64,000 bases of DNA from Gordonia hirsuta DSM 44140 = NBRC 16056 (GTDB lineage Bacteria; Actinomycetota; Actinomycetes; Mycobacteriales; Mycobacteriaceae): positions 1-64,000 of the forward strand of contig NZ_BANT01000025.1 of the NCBI RefSeq assembly GCF_000333015.1, given 5' to 3'. The first letter of the stretch is position 1, and every line of letters begins with the position of its first letter. The notes beneath the pieces were generated by a model. That model saw only the letters and a program-made list of their open reading frames with translations, was not told where the DNA came from and did no database searches. The position numbers and the translations under genes were made by a program. Positions 51,508 through 59,675 of this stretch are shown here, piece after piece.

Positions 51508-52520
51508 GACAGTGCCTCCAATCCGGCAGCGATGAAGGTGGCGGTGGCTTCGGCGGCGCGTTCGGCACCCTGCGCCCCCGATGATCCGCCCTGCAGCGCG
51601 CGATGAGTGATTCCCTCGGCGATGACGCCGACCTTCAGGTTGGCCAGCCCCATGTAGAAGCCCCAGTCGCCCAGGTCGGCGCCGGTGACCTGGGCATAGC
51701 GCTGGGCCATCTGCTCGGTCGACGGATAGCGCGGGCTGGTCCAGGCCGGGTCGAAGCCCAGGACCTGGGCGAAGAACGGTTCGTGGTAGACGCACATCAT
51801 CGCCACATCGGTCAGCGGATCGCCGAGTGCGGCCATCTCCCAGTCGACGACGGCGGCGATCTGCGCGGGATCGTCGGTTGCGATGATCGTGTTGTCCACG
51901 CGGTAGTCGCCGTGCACGATGGTCGAGCGCGCGTGACCCGGGATCCGTTCGGCGAGCCGATCGGCAAGACGTTCCACATCGGGCAGTTCGCGGGTCTTGA
52001 CCAGACCCCACTGCCGTGTCCACAGCTTCACCTGCCGGGCGGCGAATCCGTCGGGTCGGCCGAAGTCTGCCAGCCCCACTGCGGCGTAGTCGACCTCGTG
52101 CAACCGGCCGAGGGTGCGCACCAGCGCATCGAAGTTCGCGGTGACCTCGTCGTCGGTCCAGGCGTCCAGATCCTGCGCCGACCGGATCACCTGGCCGTCG
52201 ACGAAGTCGACGACGGTGCACGGTGCGCCGATGAACTCACCGGTGCGGTCGATCGCCACCGGGGTGGCCACCGGTACGCCGGTCCCGACCAAGGCGGAGG
52301 TGACGGCCCATTCGCGTTCCATATCGTGCGCGGACGGGGTGAGGCCGGCCAGCGGCGGGCGGCGGGCAACCCAGCGATGTACGTCGTCGTTGACGATGAA
52401 GGTCAGGTTGGAACGCCCACCGCTGATCAATTCGATCTTCAGCTCGCCGGTCACATCGATCCGGTTGGCGGTCAGCAGCTTCCGCAGATCGTCGGGCACC
52501 AGGCCCGGATGATCAGACAT
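51504..52520 (-). CDS. Phosphotransferase family protein (APH/choline-kinase fold)
   Basis: This 338-residue kinase-fold protein has a GGRSNLTF loop, catalytic HGDYRVDNTI and metal-binding DWEMAALGDP. The type is that of ACAD10/FadE36-associated phosphotransferases, proposed to phosphorylate hydroxy acids for acyl-CoA degradation. It overlaps the acyl-CoA dehydrogenase stop by 8 bases and the SDR start by 4, so the three proteins are probably made together. Antibiotic resistance is unlikely given the context. Confidence 0.9.
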   Translation of the reverse strand: MSDHPGLVPDDLRKLLTANRIDVTGELKIELISGGRSNLTFIVNDDVHRWVARRPPLAGLTPSAHDMEREWAVTSALVGTGVPVATPVAIDRTGEFIGAPCTVVDFVDGQVIRSAQDLDAWTDDEVTANFDALVRTLGRLHEVDYAAVGLADFGRPDGFAARQVKLWTRQWGLVKTRELPDVERLADRLAERIPGHARSTIVHGDYRVDNTIIATDDPAQIAAVVDWEMAALGDPLTDVAMMCVYHEPFFAQVLGFDPAWTSPRYPSTEQMAQRYAQVTGADLGDWGFYMGLANLKVGVIAEGITHRALQGGSSGAQGAERAAEATATFIAAGLEALS

Positions 52521-53730
52521 GCTTGACTCCCGCGTCGCGCTCCTTGCGGGCCCGTCCGACTGCGCGTTTGGCCAACGCCCAACGATGCACCTCAGAGGGG
52601 CCGTCGTAGATCCGGAACGGGCGGACCTCGTTGGCCAGCCGCGCCAGCGGCATGTCCTCGGACACGCCGAGACCGCCGCACATCTGGACGCAGCGGTCCA
52701 GGATGCGGGAGAAGGCTTCGGCGCCGTAGGTCTTCGCGATAGACGTCTCGTTCGCCGCGTGCCGGCCTTGATCCAGCTCGTAGCAGGCGCGCGTCAGCAG
52801 GGCACTGGTGGCCGCCAGGTCGATCTCGTTATCGGCGACCATCTGCTGGATCATGCCGAGGTCGCCGAGCTTGCCGCCGAAGCCCTCCCGCTCACTGACG
52901 TAGTCCAGGGCGAGCGCGTGCGCCCGTTCGGCCACACCCATCCACCGCATGACGTGGGTCATGCGGGCGGGCCCGAGCCGCACCTGGGCGTAGCGGTATC
53001 CCTCGTCCACTTCGCCGAGGACGTCCTCATCGGGCACAAAGACATCGGTGAAGGTGACCTCGCAGTGACCGCCGATCATCCCGCGGTCGTAGGTGTGCAC
53101 GTAGCGGTCGACGCTGATCCCGGGAGTATCGGCCGGAGCGAGGAACATCGTCGCTCCGCCGCGGTCGCCGGGCTCACCCCGGGTGCGCGCCATGATGATC
53201 CACATCCCGGCGCCGTCGGCACCGGTGATGAAGCGCTTGACACCGTTGACCTTCCAGCCGCCGGGAGCCCGGACGGCATGGGTGCGCAGGGCGTTCGGAT
53301 CGGCGCCGGCGCCGGGGGCCGGTTCGGTCATCGCGAAGGCGCTGCGGATCTCGCCGGTAGCCAGCGGTTGCAGGTACCGGTCCTTCTGCTCCGGACTGGC
53401 GACGTGCGCCAGCATGTGCACGTTGCCCTCGTCGGGGGCGCCCAGGTGCAGCGCCACCGGCCCGAAGGTGGAGTGTCCGGCGGCAGTGAAAACAGGTGAT
53501 CGATCGGACATGTTCAGGCCCAGGCCGCCGAACTCGACCGGCGCGTGTGGGGCGAAGATGCCCGCCGCCTTGGCCTGTGCGTTCAGCTCGCGGCGCAGTC
53601 CGTCGCCGCCGGCGGCTTCGATATCACCGGCGTGCAGGTTCTCCAACGGAAGCACTACATCACCGATGAAAGTGCGGGTCCGGTCGACGAGGTCGAGCAC
53701 CTCATCGCTGTATGACAGGTCGACAGCCAT
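52513..53730 (-). CDS. Acyl-CoA dehydrogenase (FadE type, ACAD10/11-like)
   Basis: This 405-residue flavoprotein has the FAD/substrate motifs AFAMTEPAPGAGAD, GWKVNGVKRFITGA and the C-terminal CVQMCGGLGVSEDMPLARLANEVRPFRIYDGPSEVH. The start at 53730 (MAVDLSYSD) has GGGAG in front; a longer frame upstream crosses the operator. It heads a four-gene operon with the phosphotransferase, SDR and phosphatase genes. Unusual acyl substrates such as hydroxylated or branched chains are likely. A TetR-type operator lies 14 bases upstream. Confidence 0.9.
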   Translation of the reverse strand: MAVDLSYSDEVLDLVDRTRTFIGDVVLPLENLHAGDIEAAGGDGLRRELNAQAKAAGIFAPHAPVEFGGLGLNMSDRSPVFTAAGHSTFGPVALHLGAPDEGNVHMLAHVASPEQKDRYLQPLATGEIRSAFAMTEPAPGAGADPNALRTHAVRAPGGWKVNGVKRFITGADGAGMWIIMARTRGEPGDRGGATMFLAPADTPGISVDRYVHTYDRGMIGGHCEVTFTDVFVPDEDVLGEVDEGYRYAQVRLGPARMTHVMRWMGVAERAHALALDYVSEREGFGGKLGDLGMIQQMVADNEIDLAATSALLTRACYELDQGRHAANETSIAKTYGAEAFSRILDRCVQMCGGLGVSEDMPLARLANEVRPFRIYDGPSEVHRWALAKRAVGRARKERDAGVKHV

Positions 53731-53743
53731 TTCTCCACTCCCT

Positions 53744-53761
53744 ACCGAGCGATCGTTCGGT
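53744..53761. promoter_or_regulatory. TetR-type operator upstream of the fadE operon
   Basis: ACCGAGCGATCGTTCGGT is an 18-bp palindrome with one mismatch per half, of the CCGAnCG/CGnTCGG form common for FadE-linked TetR repressors. It lies 14 bases upstream of the fadE start and 33 bases beyond the stop of the TetR gene at 53794, the most probable binder. Confidence 0.65.
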
Positions 53762-53793
53762 GACCTACACCGTCGCATCCCGGAGCGAGGACG

Positions 53794-54396
53794 TCAAGCA
53801 GTTGCGCGATATCCGACCAGACCGCGAGCGAGTTCCAGGTAACGCTCGACCAGGCAATCGGGCCCGAGCGGCCCGTCCGGACGGTACCAGCTGGAGACAC
53901 CGACGCACATGGTCGCCAGCGCCCGGCCCGCATCCTCTGGGTGCGCAGTCCGGAACAGGCCGGCATCCACCCCGGCCTGGACGGCGTCGTCGATCATCCG
54001 CTGCTGCCGGTCGCGGTGACCGACGTAGACCTCGCGGTAGTCCGGATCCATGCTGCGGATCTCCGTCGAGCCGACGAAGGCCTGCTCACGGCGGTACATA
54101 TGGAAACGCAGCAGCGATTCGAGCAGGGCATCGAAACGCGCCAGCGGATCCCCGCCCGCCTCGGCCAGCGCGGCCTCGCTGCGCTCGAGCAGCTCGCCCA
54201 TCGTCAGCTCCGACAACCCTTGCAGCAGGGACTGCTTCGACGGGTAGTGGTGGTAGAGCCCCGGCACCGACAGTCCCGCGCGGGCAGCGATCTCGCGCAC
54301 CGTGGTGCCGTGGTAGCCGTGCTCGGCGAACGCCTCCAAGGCAGCGGCCAGCGGTGCGGTCAGGTCCGGCGGGCCGTAATCACGCCAAGTGGTCAT
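53794..54396 (-). CDS. TetR family regulator (fadE operon)
   Basis: This 200-residue protein starts at MTTWRDYGPPDL, with a TetR HTH at about 15-60 (AALEAFAEHGYHGTTVREIAA, then LSVPGLYHHYPSKQSLL) and a C-terminal ligand domain rich in Glu and Arg. It is directly upstream of the acyl-CoA dehydrogenase operon on the same strand, with a palindromic operator in between. Acyl-CoA as inducer is expected for this subgroup. The longer frame to 54429 is not needed. It follows a second TetR gene by 10 bases. Confidence 0.88.
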   Translation of the reverse strand: MTTWRDYGPPDLTAPLAAALEAFAEHGYHGTTVREIAARAGLSVPGLYHHYPSKQSLLQGLSELTMGELLERSEAALAEAGGDPLARFDALLESLLRFHMYRREQAFVGSTEIRSMDPDYREVYVGHRDRQQRMIDDAVQAGVDAGLFRTAHPEDAGRALATMCVGVSSWYRPDGPLGPDCLVERYLELARGLVGYRATA

Positions 54397-54406
54397 GAGA
54401 ATGAAC

Positions 54407-55060
54407 CTAGCGGTCGACGGCGAAGGCATCTGTCAGCCCATCGGGCAACAGCATTCCGATGCAGACGCTGATGAGCGCCTCCCGGTCCAGATCTATCCCA
54501 CCCTCGACCCAGGTCGCCAGCAGCCTGCCCAGGCCGCCGACCTGGAAGTACGCGGCCGCCGTGGTCACCGGCCCGGGCGGCGCGCCGATCGCCTGAATCG
54601 CCGACGCAGTGGTCAACCCGACGAACAGTTGCGTCGACTCGTTCCGCTTGGCGGCCACGACGGGGCTGCGCATGGTGTCGGCGAACATGAGACTGCCCTT
54701 GCGCCGATCCGAATCGACCACGTCGACCAGAGCACGCACCGCCCGGGCAACCTTGTCCCGACTGTCGGTTCCCGCGGCGAAGGCCGTCAGCCCCGCCTGC
54801 GCGAGTTCGCCGATCACCTCGTCGTAGGTGGCGGCGACCAGCTCGTCGACCCCGGCGAAGCTCTCGTAGAAGTACCGCGGAGTCAGCCCCGCTCGGCTGC
54901 AGATCCCCCGCACGGTGACCGCACCGGCCTCCGGTTCGGCGAGCAGATCCAGCGTGGCCTCGATCAATGCGGCCCGGCGCCGAGCCACCCGGGCATCGCC
55001 GGCCTCGCCGCCGTAATCGCGCAGCGGCGGCTCTGTGGGGGCACGGTTCGACGGGGGCAT
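54407..55060 (-). CDS. TetR family regulator (MpaB-linked)
   Basis: This 217-residue protein has an N-terminal TetR HTH (about 26-75: RRAALIEATLDLLAEP, then SRAGLTPRYFYESFAGVDELV). The ATG at 55060 has GGAGGA almost touching it; the much longer open frame upstream is antisense to the divergent gene. It lies opposite the MpaB-family oxygenase gene across 99 bases that hold a palindrome, so it is probably its repressor. It may also be co-transcribed with the downstream TetR gene. Confidence 0.87.
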   Translation of the reverse strand: MPPSNRAPTEPPLRDYGGEAGDARVARRRAALIEATLDLLAEPEAGAVTVRGICSRAGLTPRYFYESFAGVDELVAATYDEVIGELAQAGLTAFAAGTDSRDKVARAVRALVDVVDSDRRKGSLMFADTMRSPVVAAKRNESTQLFVGLTTASAIQAIGAPPGPVTTAAAYFQVGGLGRLLATWVEGGIDLDREALISVCIGMLLPDGLTDAFAVDR

Positions 55061-55126
55061 TCCTCCATCTTGGCACCGAAGTATTGACACGGGCTTCGCT
55101 TGCGCGTTGAATCTACAACAATAAGT

Positions 55127-55142
55127 GGTAACGACCGTTATC
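55127..55142. promoter_or_regulatory. TetR-type operator upstream of the MpaB gene
   Basis: GGTAACGACCGTTATC is a 16-bp near-palindrome (GGTAACG / CGTTATC around AC). It ends 17 bases before the start of the MpaB-family gene. TTGACA at 55084-55089 with TTGAAT 17 bases on (55107-55112) is a candidate promoter ahead of it. Confidence 0.6.
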
Positions 55143-55159
55143 AGATATAGGAGATCGTG

Positions 55160-56050
55160 ATGACCGCCGACACCGTGAGTCCCGAGCGCGCGAAGAAACT
55201 GGCCCACGCCGCCGAGAACATGCCGATGTCCACCCGACAGAAGCTCGATGCGGTCGAGATCGACGACCTGGAGATGATCGGGCTGGCACTGCTGGCCGGC
55301 CCGGCGAACGTCATCATGCAGTTGGCGGTTCCCGCCGTCGGCTACGGCGTCTACGAGTCCAGGGTCGAATCCGGCAGCCTGTTCAAGCATCCGATCAAAC
55401 GCACCCGCACCACCTTGACCTACCTGGCGGTGGCTGCCATGGGCACACCCGAACTGCGCAAGACCTACCGGCATGCGATCAACAAGGCGCACGTACACGT
55501 GCGCTCAGCCGAGGACAGCCCCGTCGAGTACAACGCCTTCGACCCGAAGCTGCAGCTGTGGGTGGCGGCCTGCCTGTACCGCGGCTGGGAGGACGTGCAG
55601 CGGCTGTACGGCGATCCGTCGAAGATCACCGAAGAGGCATACCAGCAGGGCTCGGTGATGGGGACCACGCTGCAGATGCCGCGCGACATGTGGCCTGCCA
55701 CGCGGGCCGACTTCGAAGAGTACTGGCAGGAGACCCTGGCCTCGATCGAGATCGACGACACGATCCGCGAGTACCTGCTGCAGATCATGCGTGTGCAGTT
55801 CGCGTTCAAACCGCTGTCCTGGGTCGCCGGCTGGTTCTCCGAGACGATGACCATCGGATACCTGCCACCGGAGTTCCGGGACAAGATGCGGCTGGAGCAG
55901 ACCCCGGCACAGCGGCGGTTCTTCGACGCCCACAATGCGGTAGCTCGCGCCGCGCTCAAGGTGATGCCCGAACCGATCCGCCAGTTCCCGTTCAACGTAC
56001 TGCTGGCCGACCTGAACTGGCGTCGCCGCACCGGCCGCCCCCTGGTCTGA
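55160..56050 (+). CDS. MpaB-family oxygenase (DUF2236)
   Basis: This 296-residue protein belongs to the DUF2236/MpaB/latex-clearing-like superfamily of proposed heme oxygenases. It shows family features: VGYGVYESRVESGSLFKHPIKRTRTT near residues 58-85, NKAHVHVR, AFDPKLQLWVAACLYRG with the conserved DPxLQxWV stretch, and WPATRADFEEYW. The ATG at 55160 is set by AGGAG six bases upstream. Members act on polyprenoids, mycophenolic acid or steroids, so the substrate is open. Divergent TetR regulation suggests an inducible catabolic role. Confidence 0.86.
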   Translation: MTADTVSPERAKKLAHAAENMPMSTRQKLDAVEIDDLEMIGLALLAGPANVIMQLAVPAVGYGVYESRVESGSLFKHPIKRTRTTLTYLAVAAMGTPELRKTYRHAINKAHVHVRSAEDSPVEYNAFDPKLQLWVAACLYRGWEDVQRLYGDPSKITEEAYQQGSVMGTTLQMPRDMWPATRADFEEYWQETLASIEIDDTIREYLLQIMRVQFAFKPLSWVAGWFSETMTIGYLPPEFRDKMRLEQTPAQRRFFDAHNAVARAALKVMPEPIRQFPFNVLLADLNWRRRTGRPLV

Positions 56051-56058
56051 CCTGGCCT

Positions 56059-56089
56059 GAGCTCGACCGCACACGCTGCGGCCGAGCTC
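56059..56089 (+). terminator. Hairpin after the MpaB gene
   Basis: GAGCTCGACCGCA (56059-56071) pairs with TGCGGCCGAGCTC (56077-56089), one mismatch, around a 5-base loop, starting 8 bases past the stop. No T-run follows, as is common in high-GC actinobacteria. Confidence 0.65.
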
Positions 56090-56186
56090 ATCGATTACCG
56101 CGCTCGCGCACCCGGGTGAGCCCCGCTGCAAGCCGTTCAAAATTCCCTTGCCCTCTCTCAATCGAGGGCGTATGATCGATAGTGTA

Positions 56187-56202
56187 TCGAACAACCGTTC
56201 GA
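56187..56202. promoter_or_regulatory. LexA (SOS) box
   Basis: TCGAACAACCGTTCGA is an exact match to the mycobacterial SOS box TCGAAC-N4-GTTCGA. It lies 59 bases upstream of the HNH/13E12-type gene, so DNA damage should induce it. Several REP13E12 genes of M. tuberculosis carry such boxes. Confidence 0.88.
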
Positions 56203-56261
56203 GCTAGGCGTTAGTTTGGTGGGCAGCGCGATTCAGACATCGCGGGGCGGGGGTGGGTCCG

Positions 56262-57827
56262 ATGGAACTCGGTCGGGACTGCGCCCTGCGATACGACTCC
56301 GCTGCTGCCAAGCCTCTCAGCGCCGACGAGCTCGCCGAGCAACACGGCGTCGTACTGCCTGACTCCCCGACCGCACTCGCCCAGCTCATCGACACCGCCC
56401 TGAATAAGCTCACCGGTGCCGACCTGGGCGGGGAGAATGAGAACGACGTCGCGGCCATCATCGAGATCACCGAACGCAGCCGGCGGCGCTTCGACGCTGT
56501 GTCGGCACAGCTGTACCGAGAAGGTTCTGATCGCGGCGTCTGCACCGCCGCCGGCTACCTGTCCATGCATCTCTACCTGTCACTGGGCCTGCGTCTTGGC
56601 AAGGGCGAGTCTCGGCGGCGCGCCGCGCTCGCCGCTCGGCTCACGTCTGGCACCACGCTCACCGGCGAAAAGCTCGAGCCGCAAATGCCATCGACCGCGA
56701 CAGCCATCGCCGACGGCGATATCGGCGCACCTCACGCGCTGATCATTGCCGAAACCCTCAAGAAGATCCCCGACGCTCTCGGGGCGACGGTCAAGTCAGA
56801 CGCCGAGGCGCAGCTCGCCGAACTCGCGCGCACCCTCAATCCGAAGGATCTGGGCATCGTCGCCACCCGGTTGCTGGCGCATCTCGATCCCGACGGTTCC
56901 TTCACCGATACCAGTGACCGACAGCGCCAGCGCGACTTGTGGCTCTTCCCGCAGGACGACCGGCTCATGAGCAAGTTCATGGGGCATCTCACCCCGGCTG
57001 CACGGGCCAAGTGGGAGCTCATCGCCCACTCCTGGGCCGCCCCGGGTGTCAACAACCCTGACGATCCGGAGTCTGTGCACGGTGCCGACAGCACGACTGC
57101 CGACGACGCATCGCTGACGGCGGCCCGTGAACGCGACGAGCGCAATCCTGAACAACGCCGGCACGACGCTTTCGAGGCGATGTGCGACTTCGTCATCGCG
57201 CGTCAGGGCCTGGGGAAACCAGGCCGGCTGAGTACCGAACTGGTCATCTCCGTGTCCGATGAGGATCTAGCCCGGCGTGCCGGCATTGCGCTGACCAGTA
57301 CCGGCACCCTGTTGCCGGTCGCCGACCTGGTCGAGCTGGCCGCGAAGAGCAACACCACCTCCTATCTTGCGGTGTTCCGGCAACACACCCAGGAGCCTTT
57401 GTACCTCGGTCGAGCCAAGAAACATCGGCTCGCCTCCAAGGGACAACGCCTCATGCTCTTCGCCCGCGACGGCGGCTGCACCGCGCCCGGCTGCGACGCC
57501 CCGTTCATTCGGACCGAGGCCCATCACAGCCCCGACTGGCAGAATGGCGGCCCGACCGACATCAACCATCTCGGAGCGGCCTGTGGTCCGAACAACCGCT
57601 GGGTCGGCCCCGCACGCGGGCAGTGGGAGACGACGATCCTGACCGACGGCACCGACGCCGGCCGGATGGTCTGGCGTCCGGCCGGCCGTACCGGCCCCTG
57701 GCAACTGAATCCGCTCCATCACCACGAGCGTCTCGCTCACCCGCCGGCTCACGCGCCACCCGACGAACGTTCCCGCATCGAGAAACTGCTTGAAGCCCGC
57801 ATGGGCTACGCATTCGTCGCGGCGTGA
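56262..57827 (+). CDS. HNH endonuclease, DUF222/13E12-repeat family
   Basis: This 521-residue protein has an N-terminal DUF222 domain (about 15-330, with helical LTSGTTLTGEKLEPQMPSTA and DRLMSKFMGHLTPAA) and a C-terminal HNH domain (about 406-445) with Cys406, Cys411, His421-His422, Asn435-His436 and Cys441. The ATG at 56262 is used; GTG 56253 is possible. It is the family called 13E12 repeats in mycobacteria, often present in many copies and in places targets for phage-like insertion. The upstream LexA box makes it SOS-inducible. The DNA substrate is unknown. Confidence 0.9.
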   Translation: MELGRDCALRYDSAAAKPLSADELAEQHGVVLPDSPTALAQLIDTALNKLTGADLGGENENDVAAIIEITERSRRRFDAVSAQLYREGSDRGVCTAAGYLSMHLYLSLGLRLGKGESRRRAALAARLTSGTTLTGEKLEPQMPSTATAIADGDIGAPHALIIAETLKKIPDALGATVKSDAEAQLAELARTLNPKDLGIVATRLLAHLDPDGSFTDTSDRQRQRDLWLFPQDDRLMSKFMGHLTPAARAKWELIAHSWAAPGVNNPDDPESVHGADSTTADDASLTAARERDERNPEQRRHDAFEAMCDFVIARQGLGKPGRLSTELVISVSDEDLARRAGIALTSTGTLLPVADLVELAAKSNTTSYLAVFRQHTQEPLYLGRAKKHRLASKGQRLMLFARDGGCTAPGCDAPFIRTEAHHSPDWQNGGPTDINHLGAACGPNNRWVGPARGQWETTILTDGTDAGRMVWRPAGRTGPWQLNPLHHHERLAHPPAHAPPDERSRIEKLLEARMGYAFVAA

Positions 57828-57832
57828 GTCAC

Positions 57833-57887
57833 CGCTCAGCGGGACCGGTCCCTAGTGTGACCGCGTGTCCCCCGGTTCCGCTGAGCG
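57833..57887. terminator. Bidirectional hairpin between convergent genes
   Basis: CGCTCAGCGGGACCGG (57833-57848) and CCGGTTCCGCTGAGCG (57872-57887) pair at 15 of 16 positions around a 23-base loop. It fills the 69-bp gap between the HNH gene and the hydroxyacid oxidase gene, so it can end both transcripts. Confidence 0.7.
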
Positions 57888-57896
57888 CTGTACGGA

Positions 57897-59183
57897 TCAA
57901 TCCTGTTTCCTGAGTGCGGTCCGATCTAGTTCAGCGACATCGGTGTGTCCGGACAGCCCCAGCGTCAGATCCAGCTCGGCGATGATGTTCGCCACCGCAT
58001 CGCGGGCACCGTCAGCACCGTCGAGAGCCAGGCCGTACATGTGCGGTCGGCCGATGCAGACAGCGTCAGCGCCCAGCGCCAGCGCCTTGAAGACATCCGC
58101 ACCGGTGTAGAACCCCGAATCCGCCAGAATCTTGGCCTTGCCGCCGACCGCGTCGACGACGTCGACCAGGGCGTCGGTAGACGAGATGGAGCCGTCGACC
58201 TGTCGTCCACCGTGATTGGAGACGATGATCCCGTCTATTCCGAGATCGACTGCCTGACGGGCATCATCGGGATGCAGGATCCCCTTGAGCACGATCGGCA
58301 GCGTCGTCTTCTCCCGGAGCGAGGCGATATCGCCCCAGTTCAGCGACGGGCGCGAGTAGATATCTAAAAAGGTCTGCACCGCGGCCCGCGGCTCGGGCGC
58401 GGTGAGATTCTTGCGCAGACCACCCGGCACATTCCGGGCGATCGAGAACAGTGTCTTGATTGCGCCGAGCGAAATCTCCGGCTTCTCGTCCGCCGCCCCC
58501 CGGAGCCGTTCGGCGACGATCTCCCAGAATGACGGATCTGACGTGTACTGATCGATCCCCTCGCCGCGGGCGAACGGCAGCGAGCCCAAGTTCAAGTCCT
58601 GCGGGCGCCAGCCGAGCATCGTGGTATCCAGCGTGACGGCGAGTGCAGCAGCGCCCATCTCCTCGGCGCGTCCGATCAGGCTGTCGACGAGGCGGTCGTC
58701 GGTGGACCAGTACAGCTGGAACCAGCGCGGAGCACCCGGGACGACACCGTCCATTGCTTCGGCGACATCTTCCATCGGCGCACACCCCTGGTTGGAGAAG
58801 ATGTACGGCACGCCCAGTTCGGCGGCGGCCCGCCCGATATGCACGTCGGCATCCGGATGCGCCAGTGCGCCCGCGCCGACCGGAGCGAACAGCACCGGGG
58901 CCGCCAGCTGCTGACCGAAGAGTTCGATCTGCAGACTGCGTTCACTCACATCGCGCAGCACACGGGGCACGATCGCCCACCGGTCCAGGGCCGCGCGGTT
59001 GGCTGCCATCGTCCGGCCCTCGCCGGCGCCGCCGGCGATGTAGGCCCAACCACGCCGGGACATCACCGCCTTGGCCCGTCGTTCGAGCTCAGCGAAATCG
59101 GTGGGAACGATCGGCTTTCGCCCGTGGATCCCCCCGGTATAGACCTCGTTCTGGCGAGAGCGCCCGAAATTCACCGACACCAT
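57897..59183 (-). CDS. FMN-dependent alpha-hydroxyacid oxidase (lactate 2-monooxygenase-like)
   Basis: This 428-residue (S)-2-hydroxyacid oxidase family protein has an FMN-binding AFAPVGAGALAHP-like stretch, LALDTTMLGWR, PIVLKGILHPDDA with the FMN-contacting Lys, catalytic His324 in SNHGGRQVDG, and ADSGFYTGADVFKALALGADAVCIGRP. Its length and the LNLGSLPFARGEGIDQYTSDP insert recall lactate monooxygenase more than glycolate oxidase. Its ATG directly follows the TAG of the DUF4334 gene with no gap, so translation is coupled. The hydroxyacid used is unknown. Confidence 0.88.
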   Translation of the reverse strand: MVSVNFGRSRQNEVYTGGIHGRKPIVPTDFAELERRAKAVMSRRGWAYIAGGAGEGRTMAANRAALDRWAIVPRVLRDVSERSLQIELFGQQLAAPVLFAPVGAGALAHPDADVHIGRAAAELGVPYIFSNQGCAPMEDVAEAMDGVVPGAPRWFQLYWSTDDRLVDSLIGRAEEMGAAALAVTLDTTMLGWRPQDLNLGSLPFARGEGIDQYTSDPSFWEIVAERLRGAADEKPEISLGAIKTLFSIARNVPGGLRKNLTAPEPRAAVQTFLDIYSRPSLNWGDIASLREKTTLPIVLKGILHPDDARQAVDLGIDGIIVSNHGGRQVDGSISSTDALVDVVDAVGGKAKILADSGFYTGADVFKALALGADAVCIGRPHMYGLALDGADGARDAVANIIAELDLTLGLSGHTDVAELDRTALRKQD

Positions 59184-59675
59184 CTAGCCGACTGCCTCCT
59201 CGTCGTCGCGCTCGAGATAGAAGTAGAAGTGCCGGTCGCGCACCAGGGAGGTCTTGCCGTTCATGATGCCCATCAAAGTGTTCTGATCGACCCTCTTGAA
59301 GTGGTCGATCACCGGCTGGCCGTCGTACACCATCGAGGCGGTCACCTCACCGCGGAAGCCCACCGGCCACAGGCTGGCCTCACCCTTGCCGATCTCCTTA
59401 TCGGAATACAGCGCCCCGCTGTCGTCGCGGCACACCATCGGCGCGACGTCATGCCAGGAACGGAACCACTTCCCGTGCCAACGGACCTTCGCCAACTGTC
59501 CGTCCATCGGGTGGCCCGAGGGCAGTTCGCCGCCGCGCCAGTCGCCCAGAATCTCCTCGACGGTGACGGTGGGCAGGGCCGCCCAGATCTCGTCGAGCTC
59601 GGCCGGTTCGCTGATCTGCTGACTCTGCACCCGTTCGAAGAACCGGGTCCGTGCCTGCTCCTGCGACAGAGTCAC
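59184..59675 (-). CDS. DUF4334 / GXWXG domain protein
   Basis: This 163-residue protein has the GXWXG motif GDWRGGELPSGH (about 44-55) and, in its second half, the DUF4334 pattern YDGQPVIDHFKRVDQNTLMGIMNGK. It resembles a small beta-barrel lipid/retinoid-binding-like fold, but no activity is established for the family. It starts at GTG 59675 inside the stop of the EthA-like gene (GTGA) and ends right against the hydroxyacid oxidase start. The tight packing suggests a shared role, perhaps binding the product of the monooxygenase. Confidence 0.85.
   Translation of the reverse strand: MTLSQEQARTRFFERVQSQQISEPAELDEIWAALPTVTVEEILGDWRGGELPSGHPMDGQLAKVRWHGKWFRSWHDVAPMVCRDDSGALYSDKEIGKGEASLWPVGFRGEVTASMVYDGQPVIDHFKRVDQNTLMGIMNGKTSLVRDRHFYFYLERDDEEAVG

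Noticed and set aside
51504-52520. Phosphotransferase as an aminoglycoside resistance gene
   Set aside because: It has the APH fold motifs but is embedded in an acyl-CoA dehydrogenase operon with overlapping genes, the usual setting of the ACAD-linked phosphotransferases.
54407-55498. 363-codon frame starting far upstream of the second TetR
   Set aside because: The first 146 codons overlap the divergent MpaB gene and the shared promoter with its palindrome; ATG 55060 gives a normal TetR length.
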